From Lachnospiraceae bacterium UBA7076 (GTDB lineage: Bacteria > Bacillota > Clostridia > Lachnospirales > Lachnospiraceae): 64,000 nucleotides of DNA. The notes beneath the pieces were generated by a model. That model did no database searches, was not told the DNA's origin, and was given only the letters and a program-made list of their open reading frames with translations. The position numbers and the translations under genes were made by a program. The stretch covers positions 84,200-148,199 of the forward strand of contig DKZK01000010.1 in assembly GCA_002493625.1 (NCBI GenBank), given 5' to 3'. This document shows, in pieces, positions 8,251 to 18,360 of the stretch. Each line of letters starts with the position of its first letter. The stretch's first letter is position 1.

Positions 8251-8973
8251 TTATACTCCCTCAATTTCGTTCAGCTTTTCCTGTATCCTGTCCTTGACAA
8301 GCTGTGCAAGCTGAGGCTTTTTCATACCACCATATTCATCATAATATATCGGCTTTAAAAAATGCACCTGCGTTTCAACCTTCTCAAAGGTATTACTGTT
8401 CATGGATTTATAGGAATCATAAATGCAGACGGGTACAACAGGTGTTTTCGTCTTTAATGTACAGCTAAAGCATCCGGTGTGAAATTCCTGAAGCTTATTT
8501 TTGTTATCCGTGTAACCGCCTTCGGGAAAAATAAGAAAATCACGACCCTTTCCCACTTCCTCCGTAACCTTCCGGATCGCTTTTACCTCATCTCTGGGAT
8601 CCGTAAGATCTATTACAACTCCCTCAACAAGGCCCACAACCTGCCTGCTTAAAAGCCTGCTTGCCTGTACTTTTCCAAAAAGCATTCCGCAGGGCTTATC
8701 CAGTGCAAGTAAAATTCCTAATGCATCATACTTTCCCTGATGATTTGAATAAAAAATACATCCGCCCTCAGAAGGAATATTTTCTTTTCCTGTAACCAAT
8801 GTTGTTGTGCGCGCCCTTTTCCGCAAATGATTCATAATACATTTTGCATGCTCATAGCGAACCCTAAGACTATACTTTTCCTTTTCCCTAATCATTTTAT
8901 TTGCCTTTGGAACTGCCCACAAAACAAATAATCCGCTTGAAGCAACAACATATTTAAAACGTAAATTTAACAT
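8251..8973 (-). CDS. 1-acyl-sn-glycerol-3-phosphate acyltransferase (PlsC family)
   Basis: A membrane-associated acyltransferase of phospholipid synthesis, transferring an acyl chain to lysophosphatidate. The NHQGKYDALG block is the NHx4D catalytic motif and FPEGGYT the substrate-binding motif; PVVPVCIYD is the typical downstream block. The hydrophobic N-terminus (VVASSGLFVLWAV) may be a membrane anchor. The ATG at 8973 was chosen, giving 240 residues and an AGGGG 7 bp upstream; a GTG start 63 bp further upstream has no ribosome binding site. The patatin gene ends 92 bp upstream, so a lipid acyltransferase and a lipid hydrolase are neighbours. Exact acceptor lipid unknown. Confidence 0.85.
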   Translation of the reverse strand: MLNLRFKYVVASSGLFVLWAVPKANKMIREKEKYSLRVRYEHAKCIMNHLRKRARTTTLVTGKENIPSEGGCIFYSNHQGKYDALGILLALDKPCGMLFGKVQASRLLSRQVVGLVEGVVIDLTDPRDEVKAIRKVTEEVGKGRDFLIFPEGGYTDNKNKLQEFHTGCFSCTLKTKTPVVPVCIYDSYKSMNSNTFEKVETQVHFLKPIYYDEYGGMKKPQLAQLVKDRIQEKLNEIEGV

Positions 8974-9065
8974 TATTATACCCCTGCCTTTAAACATCTG
9001 ACATTTTATAATTGCCTTCGCATATGCGGATGACACCGTGTCCCGGCAGCTTTGCCACCGACATA

Positions 9066-9914
9066 CTACATCATAAAATCTCTGAGTTTTTCAAATTGTT
9101 CTTCCATATATTTATAACCTGTTTCATAACATTCATTGAGCTTTGAGCTGTCATTTTCAAAATGCCCTACAGTACTATCCTGCGGTCTTAAAATTAATGC
9201 CTTTCCCTCTCTTTCAAGCTCAAGCAGCGCCTCCATCTGTTTATCATATGACACCCTTCTTGAAATCATTGTACTGCATAAATTTGGATATTTTCTCTGA
9301 TATTTCAGTCCTATTACTCTTTTTAATTTGGAATAATCTGTTGCATGGCTTCCCTCAGGCTTTGTCAAAATAACCACAAGCTTATCACAGCCCTGCTCCA
9401 TAGCATGCTCTACCGGAATGCCATCCGCAAGGCTGCCGTCTAAATACGGCACATTATCTATAAGAACCGGCTGACATGCAAACGGAACTGCACAGGATGC
9501 CTTGCAGTTAAGCAGAAGCCTGTCCCTGTCGCCGTCACTGGATAAATACTCAGCCTTCCCTGTAACGCAATTTGTAACAACGCACTCACAAAACGTATCG
9601 GAAGAAAAATATGTATCAAAATCCAAAGGAAAAACATTGAGTGCATAATGGTCAACAAGCATATCAAGATTAAGCAGCTTTCTGCTTTCCTTAAGCTGCC
9701 CCATTCCATAATACGGTTTTGTATCTTCATGGGTTATGACCTTTTTGGAACGGCCGGTCTGACGGGCTACAAAGTTCACTGCATTCCCCGAACCGGCAGA
9801 CACACCGACTACATACTGAAAATGTATATTTTTTTCAAGAAGGAAGTCAAGAACACCTGCGGTAAAAATTCCTCTTAACGCACCGCCTTCCAACACAAGT
9901 CCAAACTTACTCAT
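9066..9914 (-). CDS. Patatin-like phospholipase
   Basis: A cytoplasmic serine lipid acyl hydrolase of the patatin family, closest in layout to the YjjU-type group. Visible are the oxyanion loop LEGGALRGIF, the nucleophile elbow GVSAGSGN (catalytic Ser about residue 40) and the second catalytic residue in DGSLADG. No signal peptide or membrane helix. The ATG at 9914 follows GAGGG by 3-4 bp; a TTG directly before it is possible. It shares a minus-strand direction with the plsC-like gene 92 bp downstream and is divergent from aroC. Substrate unknown. Confidence 0.86.
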   Translation of the reverse strand: MSKFGLVLEGGALRGIFTAGVLDFLLEKNIHFQYVVGVSAGSGNAVNFVARQTGRSKKVITHEDTKPYYGMGQLKESRKLLNLDMLVDHYALNVFPLDFDTYFSSDTFCECVVTNCVTGKAEYLSSDGDRDRLLLNCKASCAVPFACQPVLIDNVPYLDGSLADGIPVEHAMEQGCDKLVVILTKPEGSHATDYSKLKRVIGLKYQRKYPNLCSTMISRRVSYDKQMEALLELEREGKALILRPQDSTVGHFENDSSKLNECYETGYKYMEEQFEKLRDFMM

Positions 9915-10137
9915 CAACCCTCATCCTTTTCCTTTTTGTAAATATTTAAACATAATTATCATCATTGACAATTATTATATGTGGATATAATATATTAATA
10001 ATGCATTTTCTGTGATTAAAATGTCGTAAATCGACGAAACATACAAATAATTATATATATGGTTTTCATTGAAGTCAACGGATAATTTTGTATTATTTTT
10101 TCCAAAATATTATTTATTTTATAAAGGGGATTTTATT

Positions 10138-11235
10138 ATGGCTGGTTCTACATATGGTAACATTTTTAAAATTAGTACATGGGGTGAATCTCACGGTCGG
10201 GCTCTCGGCGTAGTTGTTGATGGATGCCCGTCAAATGTACCTCTTTCCGAGGAGGATATTCAGATATTTTTAAACAGACGGAAACCGGGACAGAGTGATT
10301 TTTCAACAAAGCGCAGCGAATCGGACACGGTTCAGATTTTATCAGGCGTTTTTGATGGAAAAACAACGGGTACTCCTATTTCCCTTATTGTTTACAATGA
10401 GGACCAGAAAACTAAGGATTACGGAAATATTGCATACTGCTACAGACCCGGACATGCAGATTTTGGATTTGATGAAAAATTCGGCTTTAGGGATTACAGA
10501 GGCGGGGGACGCTCCTCAGGCAGAGAAACTGTTGGAAGGGTTGCCGCAGGCGCCATTGCAGCAAAGGTTTTAAATACACTTGGCATTCATTTTTTGTCTT
10601 ATACCCGCTCAATCGGCGATATTGTAATTGATTATTCCAAATTTGAAAAAAAAGAAATATGTAACAACCCGCACTATATGCCTGATTCTGCTGCCGCTGA
10701 GGCTGCAACGGCACTTCTGAAGGAAATCATGGCTGACAGGGATTCCATCGGCTCATCCGTAGAATGTATAATAAGCGGTGTTCCCTCAGGCGTAGGTGAG
10801 CCTGTATTTGATAAGCTGGATGCAAGTCTTGGAAAAGCCATAATGTCCATCGGCGCAGTAAAAGCAGTCGAAATAGGTGATGGCATCCTTGTTCAGCGCG
10901 CTAGAGGTTCGGAAAATAACGATGCCTTCCGAATTGAAAACGGAAAACCGGCTAAGGCTACAAATCATTCGGGCGGTACCTTAGGCGGTATAAGCGACGG
11001 CAGTGATATTCTTGTAAGAGCTTCCTTTAAGCCTACCCCGTCCATATTTAAAAAGCAGCAGACAATAACCTCATCACATGAGGAAACGGAAATTGAGATA
11101 AAAGGACGCCATGACCCGATAATCGGTCCGCGTGCCGTTGTTGTAGTGGAAGCAATGTGTGCAGTGACATTACTTGACCTTATGATGATAAATGCGACCT
11201 CGAAGCTTGAGAACCTTATGAAAATTTATAATTAA
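10138..11235 (+). CDS. aroC: Chorismate synthase
   Basis: Catalyses the last shared step of aromatic amino-acid synthesis, converting 5-enolpyruvylshikimate 3-phosphate to chorismate with reduced FMN. The 365-residue protein has STWGESHG near the N-terminus, GGGRSSGRET with the FMN-binding arginines, HSGGTLGG, and KPTPSIFKKQQ. The ATG of MAGSTYGNIFKI was chosen because AAAGGGGA lies 7 bp upstream and it matches family starts; an open frame 69 bp longer has no support. It is the only plus-strand gene in the first 27 kb and is divergent from the patatin gene. Confidence 0.97.
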   Translation: MAGSTYGNIFKISTWGESHGRALGVVVDGCPSNVPLSEEDIQIFLNRRKPGQSDFSTKRSESDTVQILSGVFDGKTTGTPISLIVYNEDQKTKDYGNIAYCYRPGHADFGFDEKFGFRDYRGGGRSSGRETVGRVAAGAIAAKVLNTLGIHFLSYTRSIGDIVIDYSKFEKKEICNNPHYMPDSAAAEAATALLKEIMADRDSIGSSVECIISGVPSGVGEPVFDKLDASLGKAIMSIGAVKAVEIGDGILVQRARGSENNDAFRIENGKPAKATNHSGGTLGGISDGSDILVRASFKPTPSIFKKQQTITSSHEETEIEIKGRHDPIIGPRAVVVVEAMCAVTLLDLMMINATSKLENLMKIYN

Positions 11236-11360
11236 AAATGAGGCTAAGGGGCAATTCTTAGTGCCGTTACGTCTGAAATGAGCGAAAGCGTGTTTTCTGA
11301 GCATATAACAACAGGAGTCCACAACAGAAAGTCTCATTCTCCAGTGCGTCAGCCTCATTT
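11236..11360. repeat. Long nested-palindrome element, copy 2
   Basis: AAATGAGGCT (11236-11245) and AGCCTCATTT (11351-11360) form the outer arms; the right end also carries the family-like GACGCACTGGAGAATG on the minus strand. Inside are CTAAG/CTTAG and TTCTG/CAGAA nested pairs and the core CCGTTACGT followed by GAGCGAAAGCGTGTTTT, shared with the copy at 28884. It lies between the convergent aroC and hybrid-kinase genes, abutting both stop codons, so it may terminate both. Confidence 0.7.
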
Positions 11361-14300
11361 ATAATTTTAAATTTACATAGGTCGTCACAAGCTCCACAAT
11401 TGCAGCACTGTCCCTTGCTGTCACAACCTCAGCCAGCGCATCTAAAAAGTCTTTATCCTCCCCCTCAAATTCCATGGTGGATATCATCTCCATTGTGGCA
11501 TCAAGAAGCTCAAAGTCATTCTCGATTGCATACTGCTTTATGCTTTCTAATGTTTCTTCGTTTAATGTAGTGACAGTGCCGCCGTCAGCCTCATCCAAAG
11601 ACTTATTTTCAGCAAGCCTCTGGTTATATTCCTCATCTGTCATGCCCGTTACCGTGTCTACAAATTCCAGATATTCCTGAATGCCCTGCAGAATATCCTT
11701 CAGATTTTTAACAAAATCCCTTAGATTTCTCCTGACATATTCCTTATTGCCTATGTTAATGGCTGCCTCAAGCCTTGACGCTTCCTTTGCAATGCCTGAC
11801 GCTCCGATATTTGTGCTTGTTGTCTTTATTGTATGGATTTTTGCCTTCAACCCCCTTATATCCTTCTCAAACTTTTTTGAAAAATCATCAGGCGCACTCT
11901 CATTCTGATTGTAATATGCAACAACAAGTCTGTTAAATACGTCTATGCTTCCTCCAATACGCTCTATGGCATTTTCCACATCAAGATGAGCCGCAAGCTT
12001 TTCCAGTCCATCCCTGTATCTTGATCCATGCATATATATTGCAATGTCATTTGTTTTTTCCTTAAGCTTGCTTTCAGGAAGGCAATCCTTAAAAATTGCC
12101 GCCACTCTCCTTATATCCATAGGCTTCACAAGAGTATCCGTAAAGCCCTGCTCCAACAGCTTGTCATTATTATCCCCTATAGCATCTGTATCCATGGCAA
12201 CAATAGGCATAATTTTATACTCTTTCCCATCAAGCTCCCTTATCTCCTTCATGGCATCTGTACCATTCATAATCGGCAGCGTTAAATCCATAAATACAAC
12301 ATCATAATCATTATTTAAAACCATATCTATAGCTCCAATACCGGAGGTTGCAACATCCACCCTGAGATCAAACTGACCAAGAACCTTCTGTGCAACCTGC
12401 CTGCTTACTTCATCATCCTCGACAAGCAGTACATTTACCTCCGGAAGCCAAAGCTTCTCCGCCACCTCCTTGGACACCGTCTCCTCAACCTTTGAAGCAG
12501 AATTTACCGTACTATTGTCTGCCACGGTTTGATTTACGGAAAGGGTAAAGGTCGAGCCTGCACCATAGGCGCTTTCCACTTCAAGATCAGCATTCATTAT
12601 ATCCGCAAGTCCCTTTGCAATAGCAAGTCCGACACCGTTTCCCGAATGAATATTGTTCTTTTTATTATCGACTATTTGAAACACCTCAAATATTGTTGCA
12701 AGCCGCTCCTCCTGAATGCCAATTCCCGTATCTGATACGGTAAAAACAAAATTCACTACATTTTTATTTGACTTGTCAGTATATTCATAGCAGTCTGCAG
12801 AAAGTGTTATTGAGCCGTCCTTTGTATACTTTATAGAGTTTTCCAAAAGCCTTTTTAAAATATTTTTTATCTTTTCCTGATCTCCCACAACATTATCGGC
12901 AAGTATATCCCCAATTTCCACAAAAAACTTCACGGCTTTTTCGCCTATGCTTTGCATTACAAGCTCAGACAGATCATAAATCATTGTTGTCACAGAGTAT
13001 TTTTCATTGACTACATCTACCTTTCCGGCCTCTATCTTTGCAAGAAGAATAATATCGTCAACCTTATTTAATATTTCTCCGCCCGTCTCGTATATGCTTA
13101 ATATACTTTTTTTATACTCGTCATCCGCCGTATGAAGCTGAAGCAGTTCATCCGCCTTAGCCATCATTACATTAATAGGCGTCTTTATCTCATTACTCAT
13201 ATTGGCAAGGTAATCATTTTTTATGCTGCTTGATTTTACCGCCTGCTCATGCTCCTTGGAAAGCTTTTCTATTTCCTCGCTATTTGAAATTAATATTTTT
13301 TTGACTCTGATAACTGCATAAAAAATGAGACATATTCCTAAAAGCATCGTTATAAGTATAAAATACCTCGATGCGCTTTTCTCAAAAAAACTCTTTTGCT
13401 TTTCAATTTTAAATGCAACCTCCTCGTTGCACATTTTACCATCACCGTTATATGCCTTTATCCTGAACTGATACTCTCCTCCATCGAGATTTGTGTACAC
13501 TGCTTCCATGGCATTACTTCCGCTTATTACAATCGGATTTTCGTCAAAGCCGTCAAGAAAGTATTCTACAGAGATATTATTTCTGTTCGTAAAGCTGAAC
13601 ACTGCAAAATACACAGTAATACGTGTCGTGTTGCTGTCAACCACAAGTCCGTCCGACAAATCATCATACTCATACCTCGTCCCGTCTACATCTATAGCTG
13701 TAACCCTTATCTTCGGCGCAACATTATTGTACCATGTTTCTCTTGTATCCAATGTACAAATACCATTATTACAGCATATATAAAGCATTCCGTTTGCGTC
13801 TATTGTACTATGACACAGAGTATTTATATCCTTGGTAAGACCATCGCTTTTATCAAACGGTCTTCCCGCTATACCCTGACTTCCCAAAAGCTCCTCCTCA
13901 TTTGTGAGAAGCACGCCCTTGGAACCGATAACCCACACGGCATTTTCCCTCACAATGATGTCATATACACTGTTTGAAAAATCTATATTACTGACAGTTC
14001 TGAATGATTCATTATAAAAGCAAAGTCCGTTATCCGTTGCAATCCATAATCCCTCTTTGCCTTTTTTAATCGTCGTGACAACATTAGAATTAAGACCGTC
14101 CTCCGTATTGTAGTTTACAATTCTTCCTGTGGCAAGAGTGATGCAGCTTATTCCGCCGCCGTCTGTTCCGCACCACAAAACGCCTCCGTCCTGATAAAAG
14201 CACCGGACGTTGTTTGCATCCATTCCCACAGAGGTATCATATGTATCAGATACCTTGCCATCTTTACCTATTATGGCGATGCCCTCCTCAGTGGCAACCG

Positions 14301-15621
14301 CAATTCTTCCGTCATTCAGCTCATAGGTGCAATTTACTGCCATGCTCGGAAGCCCTGCGCCTCTTGTCAAGGTACTTATGGTATTATTACTCTGTACCGT
14401 AACCACTCCGTATTTTCTGTGAGTGCTTATCCAAATCTTCCCTGTGGAATCTCTCATTATATGACTTATGCTTACACCCTGAAGCATGTCAGTAAGCGCA
14501 TTGCTTTCCTGCTCATTATCGGAATTATAGATAAAAAGTCCGTCGTCCGTTCCGATATATTTATTCCCACCATGTATATATATGCAGTTTGTCATAGTCT
14601 CCTGCATACCTGATTTTATGTTGTAGTCGGAAAATTTGCTTTTTGCAAGCATAAGAACGCCCATGCGTGTTGAGGAAATCCAATAATTCCCTTCATAATC
14701 CTGAATAATATCCGACAAATAATTATCTATCTGACAATTATTTATCTTATAAAACTGCCCGTTTGTCCTGAAAAAACCAATGCCATTATCCGCACATACC
14801 CATACCCGTTCCTCACTGTCCTGCATAACCTTATTTATACCATCTATGCCGGTGCTTACAACTTCAAAGCTTGACCTGTTTCTAAATACAAGTACATCGC
14901 TTCCTGAGGTTCCCACATATATATAATTGCCGACAACACTTATACACGTAAATTCATCAAAGGAAAGCTCACCTATATCTACTGCAGAACACTTTCCCAT
15001 CTCATCAATTACAAAAATGCCGTCATTGTTTATTGCCCATATTTCGCTGCCAAACGTAACCATGTCTGTATACTTTCCTGAACCGGACTCATTTGCAACC
15101 GGAAAGAGCGACATTTCCCCGTCCGGTGTTCCAACACACATATACAGTCCCCTGGAGGTTGCAACATATAAATTCCCCTTTTCATTTTCACACACCCTGT
15201 ATATGGTTTTTATTCCGTCATAATATTCTGTCTGAAAATGATGCGTCTCTCCTTTTTCTATATAAAAAAGTCCATAGTTATCCGTTCCGACCCACACTCT
15301 GCCTTTTGTATCCTGTGTAATACAATTGACGGAGTACACATCCGTTCTGTCCATATCCCATAAATTAACCGATGAAAACTCATATCCGTTTGAACGGTAC
15401 AGACCGCCGTCCGTTCCAACCCATATGTACCCTGAGCTTGACTGATAGAGACAATTAACCTCATTACTGGCGATTCCGCTTTTGGAATCATATATAGTCT
15501 GAATATAATCTGCTATAAAGGAATCCTTTGCCACTGTTATATCTTCTTGCAGCAAAAACAGGCACACCGTAAGGAGTACCTGAACTGCCACTATTTTTTT
15601 TATTGTTTTGTGAATATTCAT
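11359..15621 (-). CDS. Hybrid two-component protein (propeller sensor, kinase-like core, receiver, HPt) lacking the H-box histidine
   Basis: A 1420-residue membrane signalling protein resembling Bacteroides-type HTCS. After an N-terminal signal/anchor (residues about 8-25) come about a dozen WVGTDGGL-type two-component propeller repeats (to about 640), a Y_Y_Y-like domain (about 650-735) and one membrane helix (about 745-768). A HisKA-like domain follows, with MSNEIKTPIN in which the phospho-accepting His is Asn810. The ATPase domain keeps the N-box (Asn928), DTGIGI and NGVGLAIAKG. The receiver (about 1060-1180) has Asp1112 and VKP; the HPt domain has His1263 (IHTIKTTSTNIGA). No DNA-binding domain is present. 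It is 19 bp downstream of the M18 gene. Ligand unknown; autophosphorylation looks impossible at the usual site. Confidence 0.9.
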   Translation of the reverse strand: MNIHKTIKKIVAVQVLLTVCLFLLQEDITVAKDSFIADYIQTIYDSKSGIASNEVNCLYQSSSGYIWVGTDGGLYRSNGYEFSSVNLWDMDRTDVYSVNCITQDTKGRVWVGTDNYGLFYIEKGETHHFQTEYYDGIKTIYRVCENEKGNLYVATSRGLYMCVGTPDGEMSLFPVANESGSGKYTDMVTFGSEIWAINNDGIFVIDEMGKCSAVDIGELSFDEFTCISVVGNYIYVGTSGSDVLVFRNRSSFEVVSTGIDGINKVMQDSEERVWVCADNGIGFFRTNGQFYKINNCQIDNYLSDIIQDYEGNYWISSTRMGVLMLAKSKFSDYNIKSGMQETMTNCIYIHGGNKYIGTDDGLFIYNSDNEQESNALTDMLQGVSISHIMRDSTGKIWISTHRKYGVVTVQSNNTISTLTRGAGLPSMAVNCTYELNDGRIAVATEEGIAIIGKDGKVSDTYDTSVGMDANNVRCFYQDGGVLWCGTDGGGISCITLATGRIVNYNTEDGLNSNVVTTIKKGKEGLWIATDNGLCFYNESFRTVSNIDFSNSVYDIIVRENAVWVIGSKGVLLTNEEELLGSQGIAGRPFDKSDGLTKDINTLCHSTIDANGMLYICCNNGICTLDTRETWYNNVAPKIRVTAIDVDGTRYEYDDLSDGLVVDSNTTRITVYFAVFSFTNRNNISVEYFLDGFDENPIVISGSNAMEAVYTNLDGGEYQFRIKAYNGDGKMCNEEVAFKIEKQKSFFEKSASRYFILITMLLGICLIFYAVIRVKKILISNSEEIEKLSKEHEQAVKSSSIKNDYLANMSNEIKTPINVMMAKADELLQLHTADDEYKKSILSIYETGGEILNKVDDIILLAKIEAGKVDVVNEKYSVTTMIYDLSELVMQSIGEKAVKFFVEIGDILADNVVGDQEKIKNILKRLLENSIKYTKDGSITLSADCYEYTDKSNKNVVNFVFTVSDTGIGIQEERLATIFEVFQIVDNKKNNIHSGNGVGLAIAKGLADIMNADLEVESAYGAGSTFTLSVNQTVADNSTVNSASKVEETVSKEVAEKLWLPEVNVLLVEDDEVSRQVAQKVLGQFDLRVDVATSGIGAIDMVLNNDYDVVFMDLTLPIMNGTDAMKEIRELDGKEYKIMPIVAMDTDAIGDNNDKLLEQGFTDTLVKPMDIRRVAAIFKDCLPESKLKEKTNDIAIYMHGSRYRDGLEKLAAHLDVENAIERIGGSIDVFNRLVVAYYNQNESAPDDFSKKFEKDIRGLKAKIHTIKTTSTNIGASGIAKEASRLEAAINIGNKEYVRRNLRDFVKNLKDILQGIQEYLEFVDTVTGMTDEEYNQRLAENKSLDEADGGTVTTLNEETLESIKQYAIENDFELLDATMEMISTMEFEGEDKDFLDALAEVVTARDSAAIVELVTTYVNLKL

Positions 15622-15640
15622 AGGTGATTTCCTCGTCAGA

Positions 15641-17020
15641 TTATGCTTCCCTTAAAAACACCTTATAGCCCTTCAATGTTTCAAATATGTCCGCCTTTGA
15701 TGTTATCTCCCAAGGTGCATGCATATTTAAAACGGCAACTCCGCAATCAATAACCTCCATGCCATATAATGACAGAATGTACGCTATTGTTCCGCCTCCG
15801 CCTAAATCCACCTTGCCAAGCTCAGAGGTCTGATAGCATATATCATTTTTATCCATCATTTTTCTTATTCTTGCAATATATTCGGCATTTGCATCATTGG
15901 AGCCTGATTTTCCCCTTGCTCCGGTAAATTTATTAAATACCATTCCGCGTCCGAAATAGGATGCGTTATTCTTATCAAATGCATCTGCAAAAAGAGGGTC
16001 ATAGGCTGCATTTACATCTGAGGAAAGCATGGAGGAGGATGCAAGACACCTTCTCACTGCTATTTCACTGTATTCGCCCATTGCATTCATAAGCTCAACA
16101 ACCGTATTTTCAAAAAATTTCGATTGCATACCGGTAGCTCCCACGCTTCCTATCTCCTCCTTATCCGTGAGAAGACAGCAGGTTGTCTTTTCAACAGTAT
16201 CAACCTCAAGCATCGCCATCAGTGATGTATATGCGCATACCCTGTCATCCTGCCCATATGCCATAATCATGCTGCGGTCAATACCTGATTCCCTGGCTTT
16301 TCCTGCCGGTACAACCTCAAGCTCTGCCGATATAAAATCCTCCTCCTCAATATCATACTTTTCCTTCAAAAGAGCAAGAACATTCTCCTTTACCGCATCC
16401 TTATCCTTGTCCTTTAACGGTCTGCTGCCAAATAAAATATCGAGCTTTTCCCCCTCAATAACCTTGTTTGCTTTTTTCTCCATCTGCTCTGCGGCAAGAT
16501 GAATCAGCAAATCCGTCACGCAAAATACAGGGTCATTTTTATCCTCGCCTATGGAAATATCAATAACGCTTCCATCCTTTCTTGCAACAACCCCATGTAT
16601 GGCAAGCGGAAGCGTAACCCATTGATATTTTTTTATTCCTCCATAATAATGAGTATCAAGATATGCAAAATCACCATTTTCATACAGAGGATTTTGTTTT
16701 ATGTCCATACGGGGAGAATCAATATGCGCTCCAAGTATATTCATCCCCTTCTCCAATTTTTTTGAGCCTATATTGAACATTGCCACCGTCTTATTCATGC
16801 ATACGGCGTATACCTTGTCCCCCTGCTTCAGCTTCTTACCTTCCTCAATGATTTTACTTAAGTCTGCGTATCCATGTTTCTCAGCCATCTTTACTATCTG
16901 CTTTACACATTCCCGCTCGGTCTTTCCTGCATCCAGAAATTCACGATACTCCTTACAAACCTTTTCAAGCTCATTTATTGATTTTTTTGTATATGTTGTC
17001 CAAGCATTTTTTCTTTCCAT
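15641..17020 (-). CDS. M18 family zinc aminopeptidase
   Basis: A cytosolic dinuclear-zinc aminopeptidase of the aspartyl aminopeptidase type, removing N-terminal acidic or other residues from peptides. Metal and catalytic motifs are visible: GAHIDSPRMDIK, DKEEIGSVGATG, SSDVNAAYDP, GARGKSGSNDANAEYI and NMHAPWEI. The start is the ATG of MERKNAWTTY at 17020, where AAGGAGA sits 4-5 bp upstream; a 15-residue longer frame lacks a ribosome binding site. Length 459 fits the bacterial family. It sits between argD and the hybrid-kinase gene with gaps of 90 and 19 bp, probably one transcript. Confidence 0.95.
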   Translation of the reverse strand: MERKNAWTTYTKKSINELEKVCKEYREFLDAGKTERECVKQIVKMAEKHGYADLSKIIEEGKKLKQGDKVYAVCMNKTVAMFNIGSKKLEKGMNILGAHIDSPRMDIKQNPLYENGDFAYLDTHYYGGIKKYQWVTLPLAIHGVVARKDGSVIDISIGEDKNDPVFCVTDLLIHLAAEQMEKKANKVIEGEKLDILFGSRPLKDKDKDAVKENVLALLKEKYDIEEEDFISAELEVVPAGKARESGIDRSMIMAYGQDDRVCAYTSLMAMLEVDTVEKTTCCLLTDKEEIGSVGATGMQSKFFENTVVELMNAMGEYSEIAVRRCLASSSMLSSDVNAAYDPLFADAFDKNNASYFGRGMVFNKFTGARGKSGSNDANAEYIARIRKMMDKNDICYQTSELGKVDLGGGGTIAYILSLYGMEVIDCGVAVLNMHAPWEITSKADIFETLKGYKVFLREA

Positions 17021-17110
17021 ACTATTCTCCTTATCATCATAGAACTCTTGGTGGCTTTGCCACATATTATAACCATTTTATTTGTTTATCAATCCCGAAA
17101 CGAAGCGGTT

Positions 17111-18322
17111 TCAGGCAAGCGCCGATACAACTTTATTCAGAATATCAAATGCTTTGTCACATTCAGCTTCCGTCACATTCAGCGGCGGAACAAGCCTTAT
17201 TACGGATGGTCTTACAGCAGTAATTAAAAGTCCTTTATCCGCGCAGTTATATTTTACGTCATTTGAAATATCACTGTAAAATTCCACTCCTATCATAAGA
17301 CCTTTTCCTCTTACCTCCTTAACGCAAGGAAGACCTTTTAGCTTTTCCATAAAATATGCCCCGACCTTTTTTGCATTTTCAGGAAGCCTGCCTTCTATTA
17401 TCTCATTTATCTGTGCGTAGGATGCCGCACAGCACACAGGATTTCCTGCATATGTGCTGCCGTGAGCTCCGGGACCAAATGTGAGGGCAAGTCTTGCGCT
17501 TGTGCACATAGCGCCTATCGGCATGCCTCCTCCCATTGCCTTCGCCATACTGACCGCATCAGGCTTGACACCGTAATCCATAAATGCCATAAGCGCTCCG
17601 GTACGTCCCCAGCCTGTCTGAACCTCATCAAACAAAAGCAGCATATCCTTCTCGTCGCAAAGCCTGCGAAGTCCCTGAAGAAATTCCTTTGTGGCAGGTA
17701 TGACGCCCCCTTCTCCCTGTACAGGCTCAACCATAACTGCTATTGTATTTTCCGTACATGCAGCCTCAAAGGATGCCAGATCATTGTAATTTGCATAGGA
17801 AAACCCCGGGATAAGCGGGTCATAATTTTTTTGAATGGCAGAATCAGGCTGTCCCGTTGCGGCAAGCGTTGCTAAGGTTCTTCCGTGAAAGCTGTTGTAT
17901 GCAGTAACTATATTATATCTGTCAGGACCATAGTTATCTTTTCCGTATTTTCTTGCAAGCTTTATCATAACCTCATTTGCCTCAGCCCCGGAATTCTGAA
18001 AATAAATTTTTTCCATGCCTATACTGTCACATATAAGCTTCGCAAGCCTTGCCTGCGGTATTGTGTAAAAATAATTAGAGGCGTGCATCATTGCTTCTGC
18101 CTGCTCCTTTATGGCCTTCACAACATTTTTATTGCAGTGTCCGGCACTGTTTACGGCTATTCCTGCCATAAAATCAAGGTACTCTCTGCCGGTTTCATCG
18201 TATATATAAGAGCCCTCGCCTCTGTCGGCAACAAAATCAAAACGCTTAAAGGTCTCATAGAAATATGTATCGTAAAGCTCCTTTAATTGCTCCTTCGTCA
18301 TGTTAAAATCACTCAAATGCAT
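17111..18322 (-). CDS. argD: Acetylornithine aminotransferase
   Basis: A class-III PLP-dependent transaminase interconverting N-acetylornithine and N-acetylglutamate semialdehyde in arginine synthesis. The 403-residue protein shows YIYDETGREYLDF, NSGAEANE, FHGRT, LLLFDEVQTGWGRTG and the PLP-binding Lys in SMAKAMGGGMPIGA. The ATG at 18322 has GAGG 8 bp upstream; an upstream GTG is too close to that site. No other arg gene is next to it; it is followed by an M18 peptidase. A role on other omega-amino acids (succinylornithine, lysine branch) cannot be excluded. Confidence 0.9.
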   Translation of the reverse strand: MHLSDFNMTKEQLKELYDTYFYETFKRFDFVADRGEGSYIYDETGREYLDFMAGIAVNSAGHCNKNVVKAIKEQAEAMMHASNYFYTIPQARLAKLICDSIGMEKIYFQNSGAEANEVMIKLARKYGKDNYGPDRYNIVTAYNSFHGRTLATLAATGQPDSAIQKNYDPLIPGFSYANYNDLASFEAACTENTIAVMVEPVQGEGGVIPATKEFLQGLRRLCDEKDMLLLFDEVQTGWGRTGALMAFMDYGVKPDAVSMAKAMGGGMPIGAMCTSARLALTFGPGAHGSTYAGNPVCCAASYAQINEIIEGRLPENAKKVGAYFMEKLKGLPCVKEVRGKGLMIGVEFYSDISNDVKYNCADKGLLITAVRPSVIRLVPPLNVTEAECDKAFDILNKVVSALA

Positions 18323-18360
18323 AGCACACACCTCAATTCTTATAGTAGTTTACCAAAATC

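Noticed and set aside
10028..10045. TGTCGTAAATCGACGAAAC upstream of aroC as a Spo0A or other operator
   Set aside because: Only a one-mismatch box; no convincing promoter could be placed around it.
13396..13977. 193-residue plus-strand open frame
   Set aside because: Antisense to the hybrid two-component gene, no ribosome site or family similarity.
11359..15621. Frameshift or pseudogene in the giant sensor
   Set aside because: A single uninterrupted 1420-codon frame with all other domains intact; the Asn substitution is a point difference.
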